From an uncultured Shimia sp. (GTDB lineage Bacteria; Pseudomonadota; Alphaproteobacteria; Rhodobacterales; Rhodobacteraceae), in assembly GCF_913054185.1 (NCBI RefSeq), contig NZ_CAJXIV010000014.1, positions 1 through 62,450 on the forward strand: DNA of 62,450 nt, read 5' to 3'. Every line of letters starts with the position of its first letter. Positions within the stretch are counted from its first letter, which is position 1. The position numbers were made by a program, and so were the translations under genes. Positions 1-9,130 of the stretch are shown one piece after another. The notes under the pieces are model-generated. The model was given only the letters and a program-made list of their open reading frames with translations, ran no database searches and was not told the origin of the DNA.

Positions 1-698
1 CCAACCACCAAGGTGCGATCAGCCATGCCTGGCAAGGTGCGGGGGCTGATGTGCTCGCCATCCCAGACTTGCGTGTCGTAAACTTCGTCGGAGATCAGCC
101 AGAGGTCGTGGTCTTTGCAGACCTGTGCGATGCCGTTGAGCGTATCGCGGCCATAAACCGTGCCTGTGGGGTTGTTGGGGGTGTTGACCAAAAGAGAGGC
201 GGCGCCTTTGGCGGCTTCCTCGGCAATCTCTTCCGGTTTTGGCTTAAACGCATTGGAGGCATGCGTACGGATCGGTACAGGTTCTGCGCCGACACCGCGG
301 ATGGTGCCGGGATAGGTGGCATAATAGGGATCGATATAGAGTGCCCGGTCGCCAGGAGAGCAGGTGGCAACATGGGCGGCAAACAATGCGGCTTGACCAC
401 CTGGGGTGATCAGGATGTTGTCATAGGTCGTGGGCACACCGGTGCGTTCGGTAAGGCGAGCGGCCACGGCCTCGCGCATCTCCTGGGTGCCGGGCACCAT
501 GGCGTATCCGGTGTGACCGCCGCGGGCGGATTGGTCCATTGCGGTGAGGATCACTGGATCGGTGCGAATGTCGTGCTCGCCGATGGTCAATTCGGTCACG
601 TCGACGCCCTCGGAAATCATCCGCCGGGCTTTGTAAAACACGTCCCAGCCGTCTGAACCGCCGCCGGTGATGTTGGTGATGCGCTGCGAAAGCTTCAT
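1..698 (-). CDS. PLP-dependent aminotransferase, class I/II (3' end outside window)
   Basis: Leftward gene starting at the ATG at 698; it stays open for 232 codons to the window edge, so the C-terminal part is missing. The visible part has the fold-type I aminotransferase layout: an N-terminal substrate-loop region, TPGGQAALFA near residue 98, the NTPNNPTGTVY motif near residue 175 (Asn that contacts PLP) and ISDEVYD near residue 204 (Asp that binds the pyridine nitrogen). The PLP lysine lies beyond the edge. The family moves amino groups between amino acids and 2-oxo acids in the cytoplasm. Substrate cannot be told from this part; aspartate or aromatic aminotransferase are both possible. Family assignment is firm, specificity open. 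Confidence 0.9.
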   Translation of the reverse strand, partial: MKLSQRITNITGGGSDGWDVFYKARRMISEGVDVTELTIGEHDIRTDPVILTAMDQSARGGHTGYAMVPGTQEMREAVAARLTERTGVPTTYDNILITPGGQAALFAAHVATCSPGDRALYIDPYYATYPGTIRGVGAEPVPIRTHASNAFKPKPEEIAEEAAKGAASLLVNTPNNPTGTVYGRDTLNGIAQVCKDHDLWLISDEVYDTQVWDGEHISPRTLPGMADRTLVV

Positions 699-850
699 GT
701 CCCGCACTCCCTCATAGTCGTTTTCCCTCAGGTGGCAGAGGGTGGGAGAACAAGTCAAATTCAATGTTGTGATGCCCGACATTTCCGTTGCGGCGTTTTC
801 GCGAAACCTCTGGAGAAGGATCGAACAAACTCTGGTATCCGGCGTTTGGG

Positions 851-1342
851 TCAGGTGTCCTTTCCCAGATCCGACGGGCTGTCGCCCATCAGGTAGCGGG
901 GGCCAGTTCCACGGGTGCGGGCGCGGTCGTCTGGGTTGTAGAGTTTGCAATTGGACAGGCTGAGACAGCCACAGCCAATACAGCCGTCAAGCTGTTCACG
1001 TAGCTTGGTCATTTGCGCAATTCGATCATCGAGCTTTTGGCGAAACGATTCAGAGATGGCCTGCCAGTCAGCTTTGGTTGGCGTGCGGTTTGCGGGAAGG
1101 CTGTCTAAAGCTGAGCGAATCTCGGCAATCGAAAACCCCAAGGACTGAGAAATCATCACAAAAGACAGGCGGCGGATGTCAGCCCGTTCATAGCGGCGTT
1201 GGCCGGTATCGGTGCGATGTGGATGCACAATACCTTCTTCCTCGTAGTAGCGGATGGCGGAGGGGGCGAGACCAGTGCGCTCAGAGATGAAACCGATGGT
1301 CAAACCGGTTGGTCGCAAGCGGAGTTTTGATTTCTGTTTCAT
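851..1342 (-). CDS. soxR: Redox-sensing transcriptional activator SoxR (MerR family)
   Basis: 163 residues. An N-terminal MerR winged helix-turn-helix (GFISERTGLAPSAIRYYEEEG, about residues 16-37, preceded by a basic arm) is followed by a dimerisation helix and the 2Fe-2S signature C-I-G-C-G-C-L-S-L-S-N-C near residues 124-135, the four-cysteine arrangement that defines SoxR. The protein is known to activate promoters when its cluster is oxidised by redox-cycling compounds or superoxide. A soxbox lies 36-53 bases upstream of its start, between it and a divergent VOC gene, so it probably controls that gene and perhaps itself. This is the MerR-type SoxR, unrelated to the ArsR-type SoxR of the thiosulfate cluster further right in this window. 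Confidence 0.95.
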   Translation of the reverse strand: MKQKSKLRLRPTGLTIGFISERTGLAPSAIRYYEEEGIVHPHRTDTGQRRYERADIRRLSFVMISQSLGFSIAEIRSALDSLPANRTPTKADWQAISESFRQKLDDRIAQMTKLREQLDGCIGCGCLSLSNCKLYNPDDRARTRGTGPRYLMGDSPSDLGKDT

Positions 1343-1377
1343 TATCTATCTGAATTTAAACAATTAGAAGTTCTTGT

Positions 1378-1395
1378 GCTTAAGTTAGCTTGAAG
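1378..1395. promoter_or_regulatory. SoxR binding site (soxbox) in divergent promoter
   Basis: GCTTAAGTTAGCTTGAAG matches the E. coli SoxR box CCTCAAGTTAACTTGAGG at 14 of 18 positions, with the TTAAGTTAGCTTGA core 12 of 14. A possible rightward promoter brackets it: TTGTGC at 1374-1379 and TAGTCT at 1399-1404, 19 bases apart, the over-long spacer typical of MerR-family targets. The promoter hexamers are weak matches; the box itself is convincing because it sits beside a soxR gene. Confidence 0.8.
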
Positions 1396-1440
1396 AATTA
1401 GTCTGAGTCCATCGAGAAATTCTGAGGAAGGACCAGAGCC

Positions 1441-1815
1441 ATGAAACTAGAACATGTAAACCTGACGGTACGGGACACAAAAGCAACTGCAGCGATCCTG
1501 TGTGAGCTGTTTGATTGGCAGGTGCGGTGGGAAGGCGAGTCAATTTATGGTGGCCACACCGTGCACGTGGGCGACACCGAGAGCTATCTGGCGCTATATG
1601 CGCCACCTAAGGAGATCCAAAACGCGGAAGAAAGCTATTATCGTGCGGGTGGATTGAACCATATCGGCATTGTCGTTGCTGATCTGGATATGGTGGAAAC
1701 GCGCGTGAAAGCGGCGGGGTTTGTGCCTGGCAACCATGCGGACTACGAGCCGGGAACGCGGTTTTATTTTCAGGGGCCTGACGACGTCGAGTACGAGGTG
1801 ATCAGCTATGCCTGA
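1441..1815 (+). CDS. VOC (glyoxalase/bleomycin-resistance) family protein
   Basis: 124 residues with the vicinal-oxygen-chelate pattern: an opening MKLEHVNLTVRDTKATA strand-helix, and a second module beginning GGLNHIGIVVADLDMVETRV near residue 70, ending in FQGPDDVEYEVISY. Candidate metal ligands are His5, His75 and Glu120, as in glyoxalase-type enzymes. GAGGAAGGA precedes the start. Members bind divalent metal and act on or sequester small electrophiles or antibiotics; the substrate here is unknown. The soxbox upstream suggests induction by redox-cycling compounds, and the next gene, a drug/metabolite transporter, overlaps its end by 8 bases, so the pair probably works together in detoxification. 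Confidence 0.85.
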   Translation: MKLEHVNLTVRDTKATAAILCELFDWQVRWEGESIYGGHTVHVGDTESYLALYAPPKEIQNAEESYYRAGGLNHIGIVVADLDMVETRVKAAGFVPGNHADYEPGTRFYFQGPDDVEYEVISYA

Positions 1816-2842
1816 TGTGCGCAACGTGGGCCCTGTTGGGCTGTTGATTTGGTGCGGCGCCCTTTTGGGCGTCGGCTTCCCTCTGAGTAAAGTGTCGGCG
1901 GCGGCGGGTGTTTCGCCGATGGTTTGGGCCTTGCTGGTGTCTATGGGGGCAAGCCTCAGCCTGTTTCCGGTTTTGGCTTTGCAGGGACATCTGAAACTGC
2001 CGCGCGGCAAAATGCTGCGCTACGTTGTGATTTCTGGCCTTGTCAGCTTTGCCGGGATCAACCTGCTTATCTTTGGGTTGGTTCCAAAACTGGGCGCAGG
2101 GCAGGTGGGCATGATGTTTGCGCTGTCCCCTGTGGCCACACTGGCCTTGTCTGCTGTGTTTGGTCTGAAAGCTCCGTCTCGGTTGGGGCTGTGGGGCATT
2201 GGTTTTGGTCTTGTTGGGGCGTTGATGGTGGCGTTTGGGCGCGGCGGGGTTGACGGCACATTGGTGTGGTCGATTGTCGGGCTTTCCATCCCCGTTATTT
2301 TGGCTGTGGGTAATGTGTACCGGACGTTGGATTGGCCAGGCGGTGCGCATCCGATGGCTTTGGCGTTCTGGAGTCACGGGATGGCAATTTCGGCCCTGGT
2401 GCTTGTGATGTTGCTGCGTGGTGAAGGCATGGCTTTGAGCTCGGTTGCAAATGTACCTTGGGCGGCGGCCGTTCAAGTTGTGGCCGCAGCGCTGACATTC
2501 CCTGCGTATTTCAGACTGCAGAAGCTGGGTGGTCCGGTGTTGTTGAGCCAGATTGGGTACGTGGCCGCCGGTGTTGGCTTGGTTGTTGGGGTGGTCTTTC
2601 TTGGCGAAAGGTATGGGCCTGTTAGCTGGGTGGGCGTGGCCATCACTGCGATTGGTGTGGCACTCACCATTTTGGCGCAGACCAGCCGGGCATTTAAGCT
2701 GCCGGTGAGGTTGCCACTTGGTCGGACCACGCGGGCGCGGATGTGGAGTGGGGATTGTGATGGTGAGGCGCGCGCGCCGAAACAGGCAACACTACTCGCC
2801 GCGCGGCGACAGGCTGTTCTGAAGCTTCTTCGTCAGGCCTGA
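1808..2842 (+). CDS. EamA/DMT family transporter
   Basis: 344 residues, with about ten hydrophobic segments arranged as two EamA repeats (about residues 8-140 and 150-295), typical of drug/metabolite transporters of the inner membrane. The ATG overlaps the stop region of the VOC gene by 8 bases, implying an operon and probable SoxR control. The last 45 or so residues, after the final membrane segment near residue 295, are basic and low in hydrophobicity (RTTRARMW onwards) and unlike the usual short DMT tail; they may be a cytoplasmic extension or reflect an altered stop. Substrate unknown. Confidence 0.88.
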   Translation: MPDVRNVGPVGLLIWCGALLGVGFPLSKVSAAAGVSPMVWALLVSMGASLSLFPVLALQGHLKLPRGKMLRYVVISGLVSFAGINLLIFGLVPKLGAGQVGMMFALSPVATLALSAVFGLKAPSRLGLWGIGFGLVGALMVAFGRGGVDGTLVWSIVGLSIPVILAVGNVYRTLDWPGGAHPMALAFWSHGMAISALVLVMLLRGEGMALSSVANVPWAAAVQVVAAALTFPAYFRLQKLGGPVLLSQIGYVAAGVGLVVGVVFLGERYGPVSWVGVAITAIGVALTILAQTSRAFKLPVRLPLGRTTRARMWSGDCDGEARAPKQATLLAARRQAVLKLLRQA

Positions 2843-3004
2843 TCGCACAATGTCATAAGACACTTCCAGACGGTGGCGCAGCTCTACTGCGTCGCCGTTG
2901 CTGCACTCCGTGGTCAATTCAGAGATGTCAGACTTGACCACGGTTCGCCCGCCGCATAGGGTCGCCACCATGAAGACTGCACGCACCATTATTATTTGCT
3001 GCAT
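2792..3004 (-). CDS. Possible small hypothetical protein
   Basis: A 70-codon open frame opposite the end of the transporter gene and the intergenic space before cysS. The first 15 residues are hydrophobic, and the remainder is charged with two cysteines. Codon use in its second half is GC-rich at third positions as in real genes here, but the ribosome site is poor and 51 bases overlap the transporter gene on the other strand. I do not recognise it. The rest of the gap to cysS shows nothing definite. Confidence 0.3.
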   Translation of the reverse strand: MQQIIMVRAVFMVATLCGGRTVVKSDISELTTECSNGDAVELRHRLEVSYDIVRSGLTKKLQNSLSPRGE

Positions 3005-3102
3005 TACCTGCTGACATTGTCAGGCGGGCTGCTCTTCTATTTCAAACATGTTTGAGAATTGGTAAGCCCGCCACGGACCACCCGTGTGCTGAGGAGCCAC
3101 TT

Positions 3103-4527
3103 ATGACTGAGATCAAGCTGCACAATACGCTGAAACGCCGCAAAGAGGTGTTTGAGCCAATCGACCCGAAAAACGTGCGGATGTATGTCTGTGGACCGAC
3201 GGTTTATGACCGCGCACATATTGGCAATGCGCGGCCGGTTGTGGTGTTTGATGTGCTTTATCGTTTGCTGCGGGAGGTCTATGGCGCTGATCAGGTGACC
3301 TACGTGCGCAACTTCACCGACGTGGATGACAAGATCAACACGCGGGCGGCGGAGAGCGGTCGCAGTATTGGAGAGATCACCGCAGAAACCACGCAGTGGT
3401 ATCTTGATGACATGGGCGCATTGGGTGCGATGGAGCCCAATCATATGCCGCGCGCGACGCAGTATATTGATGAGATGATCACCATGATCGAGAAGTTGAT
3501 TGCGGATGGCTATGCCTATGCACACGAGGGTCATGTGCTGTTCCGGGTGCGCAAATACGACAACTACGGCAAGCTGTCTGGCCGGTCGGTGGACGACATG
3601 ATTGCGGGCGCACGGGTGGAAGTGGCGAGCTACAAAGAAGATCCCATGGATTTTGTGCTGTGGAAGCCGTCTGACGCGGATCAGCCGGGCTGGGACAGCC
3701 CGTGGGGACTGGGCCGTCCGGGTTGGCATATTGAGTGTTCTGCGATGGCCGACGAATTGCTTTGGAAGAGGCCTCTGGAAGCTGGCGTTCTGTCGGAAGC
3801 GGCCCTGGCTGCGCCCCATGTCATCGACATTCACGGGGGTGGCAATGATTTGATGTTCCCGCACCACGAAAACGAAGTTGCCCAGAGCTGCTGTGCCAAC
3901 ACAAGTTCCAATTTTGCCAACTACTGGCTGCACAATGAGATGCTGCAGGTGGAAGGCAAGAAAATGTCCAAAAGCTTGGGCAATTTTTTCACTGTGCGGG
4001 ATTTGTTGGAGCAGGGGGTACTTGGGCCTGTAATTCGATTTGTTTTTCTATCCACGCACTACCGTAAACCAATGGATTGGACAGCGAAGAAGACGCGGGA
4101 AGCCAAGCAAACTTTGGATCACTTTGTCGGCCTGACAGCGGGGGTAAAACCGGGGAATGTAGATCAGGAAGTCTTGGACGCGCTTGCTGACGATCTCAAT
4201 ACGTCCAAAGCGATTACTCGCTTGCGGAAACTTGCCAAAGAAGGTGAAGCAGCGGCTTTGCGCGCAAGCTGTGAATTTTTAGGCATCGATTTGAGCCTGG
4301 TTGACTCTGGTTGGGTGGGCAATGAGAACTCGATTGAGCTTGACTATTGGTGCGATAAATTGAGTGCAGCACGTGACAACGCGATGGAAACCAAAGATTT
4401 TTCCGAAGTTGATCGCATCAAGTCGGTGTTGGTGGACGCCGGTGTTGAAGTGCGGATGAGCAAAGCGGGTGTTGAACTGCTGCCAGCCGCTGGTTTTGAT
4501 GCGTCTAAGTTGGAGGGGCTACTGTGA
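3103..4527 (+). CDS. cysS: Cysteinyl-tRNA synthetase
   Basis: 474 residues. Charges tRNA-Cys with cysteine in the cytoplasm. Class I signatures are intact: HIGN in [10 protein letters not shown] near residue 37 and KMSKS in [11 protein letters not shown] near residue 289. Zinc ligands are visible: CGPTVYD near residue 27 and the [12 protein letters not shown] / [14 protein letters not shown] stretch near residues 215-260. The frame is open further upstream from a TTG at 3052, but the ATG at 3103 has GAGGAG 7 bases before it and gives the family's usual N-terminus (MTEIKLHNT), so it was chosen. Confidence 0.97.
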   Translation: MTEIKLHNTLKRRKEVFEPIDPKNVRMYVCGPTVYDRAHIGNARPVVVFDVLYRLLREVYGADQVTYVRNFTDVDDKINTRAAESGRSIGEITAETTQWYLDDMGALGAMEPNHMPRATQYIDEMITMIEKLIADGYAYAHEGHVLFRVRKYDNYGKLSGRSVDDMIAGARVEVASYKEDPMDFVLWKPSDADQPGWDSPWGLGRPGWHIECSAMADELLWKRPLEAGVLSEAALAAPHVIDIHGGGNDLMFPHHENEVAQSCCANTSSNFANYWLHNEMLQVEGKKMSKSLGNFFTVRDLLEQGVLGPVIRFVFLSTHYRKPMDWTAKKTREAKQTLDHFVGLTAGVKPGNVDQEVLDALADDLNTSKAITRLRKLAKEGEAAALRASCEFLGIDLSLVDSGWVGNENSIELDYWCDKLSAARDNAMETKDFSEVDRIKSVLVDAGVEVRMSKAGVELLPAAGFDASKLEGLL

Positions 4528-4573
4528 CGTCTTCATATAACACAGGACGTCGACCAGCCGCGGGCGGAAGCAA

Positions 4574-4603
4574 AGCGCCCGCCCATGGGGGCGGTCGGGC
4601 GCT
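4574..4603. other. Stem-loop between cysS and cimA
   Basis: AGCGCCCG (4574-4581) pairs with CGGGCGCT (4596-4603), with a small internal CCC/GGG pairing in the loop. No T-run follows, so it is either a weak terminator or a processing element between the two genes. Confidence 0.5.
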
Positions 4604-4644
4604 GTCCGTGACGCAAGCGCCACGGACGAAGAAGGAAAGTTGTT

Positions 4645-6294
4645 GTGACTAAAGAACGCCTCTATCTCTACGACACCACGCTGCGCGATGGGCAGCAGAC
4701 ACAGGGTGTGCAGTTTTCCACCGGTGAAAAGGCGCAGATTGCGGCCACGCTGGACGCCATGGGCATCGACTACATTGAGGGCGGCTGGCCCGGGGCGAAC
4801 CCGACGGACAGCGAGTTTTTTGACTCCAAGCCCAAGTTGAACGCGACGTTCACCGCTTTTGGCATGACCAAACGCGTGGGCATGTCGGCGGAGAACGATG
4901 ATGTGTTGGCGGCGGTGATGAACGCGGGCACCGAGGCGGTGTGTCTGGTAGGCAAAACCCATGACTTCCACGTGACCAAGGCATTAGGAATTACGCTGGC
5001 GGAGAACACCGAAAACGTAGCCAAATCTGTGGCTTATATGGTGGCGCAGGGACGTGAGGCGTTGTTTGACGCGGAGCATTTCTTTGACGGATACAAAGCC
5101 AATCCGGCATACGCGCTGGAGGTGGTGAAAGCGGCCTATGAGGCTGGTGCACGTTGGGTTGTGTTGTGTGACACCAACGGCGGGGCCTTGCCGCGTGAAG
5201 TTTGTGAGATCACCAAGGCGGTGATTGCGGCGGGTATTCCGGGTGATCATTTGGGTATTCATACCCACAATGACACGGAGCACGCTGTGGCCAACTCCTT
5301 GGCGGCGGTGGATGCGGGGGCGCGGCAGGTTCAGGGGACGCTGAATGGTTTGGGGGAGCGTTGTGGCAATGCCAACCTGACCACGCTGATCCCGACGCTG
5401 TTGCTCAAGGAGCCGTATGCGAGCACGCTTGAGATTGGCGTGAGTGTTGAGGCCCTAGAAGGGCTCACGCGCGCTAGCCGGATGTTGGATGACATCTTAA
5501 ACCGTGTGCCAATGCGGCAGGCAGCCTTTGTGGGCGCGAGTGCTTTTGCGCATAAGGCAGGCTTACATGCCAGTGCGATCCTGAAAGATCCCAGCACCTA
5601 TGAGCATGTGGATCCGTCCGTGGTGGGCAATGAACGGGTCATTCCGATGTCCAACCAAGCTGGGCAGAGCAACTTGCGGAAGCGCTTGGCGGATGCGGGG
5701 CTTGAGGTCGAAAAGGGCAATTCAGCGTTGGGGGACATCCTCAACCGCATCAAAGAGGCCGAGGCCAAAGGCTATTCCTATGACACGGCGCAGGCCAGTT
5801 TTGAGCTGTTGGCGCGGGATGCGTTGGGGCTGACAGAGAGTTTCTTTGATGTAGAGCGCTATCGCGTGATTTCCGAGCGTCGCCGCAATGCGCGCGGCCA
5901 TTTGGTGGTGGAAAGCGAAGCGGTTGTCACGGTGCAGCTGCCCAATGGGCAGAAAACCACCAGCTACTTCAAAAATGATCATGCGGACGAGATGAGCGAC
6001 GAGGGGCCAGTCAACGCGCTTTGGCAAGCACTAAAGTCAGACTTGGGGCCGTATCAGAACGTGATAGATGACGTGCGACTGGTGGACTTTAAGGTGCGGA
6101 TCACCAATGGCGGCACTGAAGCGGTCACGCGGGTCATAATAGATTTTGAGGACGATAGTGGCCGACACTGGTCCACAGTTGGTGTGTCGGCCAACATAGT
6201 GGACGCCAGTTTTGAAGCGCTGCTTGACGCGCTGAATTGGAAGCTGGTGCATGTTGGGGCAAAGGTTGCGCGTAAGTCCGGAGCCGTTGCGTGA
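4645..6294 (+). CDS. cimA: (R)-citramalate synthase
   Basis: 549 residues, the length of CimA rather than of 2-isopropylmalate synthase. It condenses pyruvate with acetyl-CoA in the citramalate route to 2-oxobutyrate and isoleucine. The DRE-TIM motif DTTLRDGQQTQGV is at residues 9-21; the metal-binding HTHND and the NGLGERCGNANL loop lie near residues 208 and 233; the regulatory LeuA-type dimer domain occupies about residues 400-540. The start is a GTG with GAAGGAAAG upstream. EGGWPGANPTD after the first strand is typical of the CimA branch. The stop overlaps the next gene's start in GTGA, suggesting translational coupling. Confidence 0.93.
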   Translation: MTKERLYLYDTTLRDGQQTQGVQFSTGEKAQIAATLDAMGIDYIEGGWPGANPTDSEFFDSKPKLNATFTAFGMTKRVGMSAENDDVLAAVMNAGTEAVCLVGKTHDFHVTKALGITLAENTENVAKSVAYMVAQGREALFDAEHFFDGYKANPAYALEVVKAAYEAGARWVVLCDTNGGALPREVCEITKAVIAAGIPGDHLGIHTHNDTEHAVANSLAAVDAGARQVQGTLNGLGERCGNANLTTLIPTLLLKEPYASTLEIGVSVEALEGLTRASRMLDDILNRVPMRQAAFVGASAFAHKAGLHASAILKDPSTYEHVDPSVVGNERVIPMSNQAGQSNLRKRLADAGLEVEKGNSALGDILNRIKEAEAKGYSYDTAQASFELLARDALGLTESFFDVERYRVISERRRNARGHLVVESEAVVTVQLPNGQKTTSYFKNDHADEMSDEGPVNALWQALKSDLGPYQNVIDDVRLVDFKVRITNGGTEAVTRVIIDFEDDSGRHWSTVGVSANIVDASFEALLDALNWKLVHVGAKVARKSGAVA

Positions 6295-7064
6295 CACAGG
6301 ACGATCTAAACGCCTGTGCCGAGTTGGTGCAACGTGGTGATCCGGATCGCTTTGCTTCGGTGCTGGCGGCAAAGCCGGCGGCGAGGAATGTGCTGTTGCC
6401 CATTTACGCCTTCAATGTCGAGGTGGCCCGCGCACCCTGGGTGACGCAGGAGAGCATGATTGCGGAGATGCGTCTGCAATGGTGGCGCGATGCGTTGGAC
6501 GAAATCCGCGACGGCAAACCCGTGCGGCGGCATGAAGTTGTGTCGCCACTTGCGGAGGTTCTGAGTGCCGATGATGCAGAAGTTCTGGACCGGCTGATCG
6601 AGGCGCGGCGTTGGGATATTTACAAAGATCCGTTTGAGGATATGGCCCACCAAACCCGCTATTTACAGGACACCGGCGGCGCACTGCTTTTGGCAGCGGC
6701 GCGCAGCTTGGGGACTTGTGAGGAGAGCGTAGCGCTGGATGCGGGCTACGCGTTGGCCCTTGCAAATTGGCTACAGGCTATTCCGGCACTGGAGGCACAA
6801 AAGAGGGTGCCGCTGGTGGATGGGCGACCTGAAGCCGTGAGCGCGTTGGCCCAAGATGGCTTGGCGCGGCTCAAACTGGCGAGGACAAAATGTGCATCCG
6901 TGTCTTCCGAAGCAGGCCAAGCGTTTTTGAGCTGTTGGCAGGTGGAAACGGTGCTGTCTCAGGCGGCAGCTGAGCCAGAGCGCGTGGCGCAAGGGGCGCT
7001 TGGTATGAGTGAGTTTGGCAAGCGGGTTGGCTTGCTGTGGCGAGGCATGAGCGGGCGCTGGTAG
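6291..7064 (+). CDS. Squalene/phytoene synthase family protein
   Basis: 257 residues, GTG start overlapping the cimA stop by four bases. It resembles the short phytoene/squalene-synthase-like proteins of alphaproteobacteria, related to mitochondrial NDUFAF6: PIYAFNVEVAR near residue 37, MRLQWWRDALDEIRDG near residue 60, DMAHQTRYLQDTGGALL near residue 117. The conserved Asp-rich pairs of true synthases are only partly evident, and no carotenoid genes are nearby, so a prenyl-condensing role is doubtful; a role in respiratory complex assembly is possible by analogy only. A hairpin overlaps its stop codon. Confidence 0.82.
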   Translation: MTQDDLNACAELVQRGDPDRFASVLAAKPAARNVLLPIYAFNVEVARAPWVTQESMIAEMRLQWWRDALDEIRDGKPVRRHEVVSPLAEVLSADDAEVLDRLIEARRWDIYKDPFEDMAHQTRYLQDTGGALLLAAARSLGTCEESVALDAGYALALANWLQAIPALEAQKRVPLVDGRPEAVSALAQDGLARLKLARTKCASVSSEAGQAFLSCWQVETVLSQAAAEPERVAQGALGMSEFGKRVGLLWRGMSGRW

Positions 7065-7072
7065 GCGCCCGC
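7051..7072. terminator. Hairpin between convergent genes
   Basis: GCGGGCGC, loop TGGTAG, GCGCCCGC: a perfect 8-bp stem that contains the stop codon of the phytoene-synthase-like gene and sits 8 bases before the end of the convergent MFS gene. No T-run follows. Confidence 0.55.
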
Positions 7073-7080
7073 CAATCCGG

Positions 7081-8313
7081 TTAGGCCATTTCTTCTTTGG
7101 GGCGGAACATCAACCAGATGAGCGCACCACCGGCCAACATCAAGAACGGCGCCATAGCCAGGTTCACGCTGGTCCAACCGGTCACTGCATCACCGCCGGA
7201 ACAGTTCATCAGACCACCGGAGGCCAGCGAGGCCACGGTCACTCCGCCAAACACAATCACATCGTTCATGCCCTGCATGCGGCCACGCTCCTCAACAGTG
7301 TGAGCGCCCGCGAGCATTGTGGTTGCGCCGATGAAACCAAAGTTCCAGCCAAGTCCTAGCAGGATCAGGGCGATAAAGAAGTTCTCAAGTTCCACACCTT
7401 GAAGAGCCACGGCGCCAGCCAGGCCGAGGATTAGGATGCCGGTGGCGAGAATCTTCTCGACGCCAAATTTAGCGATCAGATGTCCGGTGAAGAAAGACGG
7501 GACAAACATCGCCAACACGTGCGCTGTGACCACATCTGCCGCGTCATTTTGCTCAAAGCCACAGCCCACGACAGCCAGCGGTGTAGAGGTCATGACCAGG
7601 TTCATAAGGGCATAGGCCACCATGGCGCAGATCACGGAGACCGCAATGCGTGGGCTGGTGATCAGCTCCCAACGGGTCCGGCCTTTAGGCGCGTCTGCGG
7701 ACGGCACTGGGGGCTTGGGAATGTCGATGAACAGGAACAACAGGGACCCGATAACGTTGATTGCGATCACCGCGATATAGGCGCCGAGGAAAGGCACCAC
7801 CATTGAATCAGATGTCACTTTGACCAGTTGTGGGCCTATGATGGCTGAAAGCAAACCGCCAGCCATGACATAGGAAATGGCTTTGGGGCGGAAGGCCTCA
7901 GAGGCTGTATCCGCTGCGGCAAAGCGAAAGAAGCCCTGCGCGGACATGTATACACCTGTCAAAAGCGAGCCAAACAAAAAGATGGGGAAGCTGCTGAGGT
8001 ACAGGCCATAAGCCCCGACAGCGCCGCCCAGGGCACCGCCCACGGTGCCAACAACAAATCCGGTGCGGCGACCGTATTTTTGCATGATCGCAGAGAGTGG
8101 TGTGGCGGACAGCATGGAGCCCAGTACGATCAGCGAAATCGGTAAGGTCGCAAAACACACGTTTGACGCCAAGGATTGCCCCGCCAACCCACCAATCGTG
8201 AAGATTAGCGGCATTTGAGAGCCCAAAAAGGCCTGTGCCATAACCAAAATAAGCACATTGCGCTTGGCGCGGCTGTCGTCAGCGGGGAGGGTCGCAGTCT
8301 CTGTCATGCGCAA
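7081..8313 (-). CDS. MFS transporter
   Basis: 410 residues with about twelve hydrophobic segments. The cytoplasmic loop after segment 2 reads MQKYGRRTGF, the major-facilitator motif A form, and a cytoplasmic loop near residue 205 (KPPVPSADAPKGRTRWEL) separates the two six-segment halves. Two in-frame ATGs (8313 and 8307) are possible starts. Members move small solutes or drugs by proton coupling; the substrate cannot be inferred. The gene stands alone, convergent with the gene to its left and divergent from the glycosylase gene to its right. Confidence 0.88.
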   Translation of the reverse strand: MRMTETATLPADDSRAKRNVLILVMAQAFLGSQMPLIFTIGGLAGQSLASNVCFATLPISLIVLGSMLSATPLSAIMQKYGRRTGFVVGTVGGALGGAVGAYGLYLSSFPIFLFGSLLTGVYMSAQGFFRFAAADTASEAFRPKAISYVMAGGLLSAIIGPQLVKVTSDSMVVPFLGAYIAVIAINVIGSLLFLFIDIPKPPVPSADAPKGRTRWELITSPRIAVSVICAMVAYALMNLVMTSTPLAVVGCGFEQNDAADVVTAHVLAMFVPSFFTGHLIAKFGVEKILATGILILGLAGAVALQGVELENFFIALILLGLGWNFGFIGATTMLAGAHTVEERGRMQGMNDVIVFGGVTVASLASGGLMNCSGGDAVTGWTSVNLAMAPFLMLAGGALIWLMFRPKEEMA

Positions 8314-8397
8314 GCGTTAGCTTGTTAAGCAGATAAGGTCCAGTGGTTGCACTTCACCAAAGCGCGACTACTGTGTCGCACAGTCAGGGAGGCGCTT

Positions 8398-9030
8398 GTG
8401 GACGTTGGACGGATTATCAAAACCGAGGATTGTGTGGCTGAAGGAGCGGCCTGGTTGGCAGAGCTTGATCCGAGGTTTGCGCGGGCATTGGAGCTCACTG
8501 GCCCTTTGCCACTACGCCTTCGCCCGGATGGGTTTGATCAGCTGCTCAGTGCCATCATTAGTCAACAAGTTAGCGTGGCATCGGCAGCTGCGATCTGGAA
8601 ACGGATGCAGGATGCGGGGCTGGTGTCGCCTGAGGCGATTGTGGCTGCGTCAGAGAATGACTTGCGTGGTGCCGGGTTGAGCCGCCAGAAAATGCGCTAT
8701 GCGCGGGCTTTGTCGGAAGAAGGCATTGATTTTGAGGCGCTGAGATATGCGCCAAATGACGAGATTTTTGCTACATTGACCAAGGTCAGTGGCATCGGGA
8801 TCTGGACAGCAGAGATTTACGCGATGTTTTCGCTGGGTCGCGCAGATGTGTTTGCTCCCGGGGATTTGGCGCTACAGGAAAGTGCGAGGATGCTGTTTGG
8901 TCTGGAGGGGCGGCCAAAGGAGCGAGCGCTGCGCCAAATGGCTGAGGCCTGGTCGCCATGGCGCTCCGTGGCGGCGCGTTTGTTGTGGGCCTATTACCGT
9001 GTCGACAAAGGACGCGAAGGAGTTAGATAA
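8398..9030 (+). CDS. DNA-3-methyladenine glycosylase II (AlkA-type, HhH-GPD)
   Basis: About 210 residues from a GTG at 8398, chosen because GGGAGG stands 5 bases before it; the frame is open further upstream without a site. The HhH-GPD core is clear: SAIISQQVSVASAAAIWKRM near residue 45, the hairpin LTKVSGIGIWTAEIYAMF near residue 123, and the catalytic aspartate in APGDLALQ near residue 150. It removes alkylated purines from DNA to start base-excision repair. It lacks the N-terminal AlkA domain of E. coli and the four Cys of endonuclease III, so a short AlkA-like enzyme fits best. Confidence 0.9.
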   Translation: MDVGRIIKTEDCVAEGAAWLAELDPRFARALELTGPLPLRLRPDGFDQLLSAIISQQVSVASAAAIWKRMQDAGLVSPEAIVAASENDLRGAGLSRQKMRYARALSEEGIDFEALRYAPNDEIFATLTKVSGIGIWTAEIYAMFSLGRADVFAPGDLALQESARMLFGLEGRPKERALRQMAEAWSPWRSVAARLLWAYYRVDKGREGVR

Positions 9031-9084
9031 TTTGATTGTGGTCCGCACCTGCTACCGACCTGTGTAACGCATTTAAAATACAAA

Positions 9085-9108
9085 AAGGGCGCCCTGAGGA
9101 GCGCCCTT
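9085..9108 (-). terminator. Rho-independent terminator of glnA
   Basis: AAGGGCGC, 8-base loop, GCGCCCTT. Read leftward from glnA it ends in a T-run (TTTTTG), 22 bases past the stop. It also lies 54 bases beyond the glycosylase gene and may serve both. Confidence 0.85.
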
Positions 9109-9130
9109 AAGTATTTGATCCAAACCGGAT

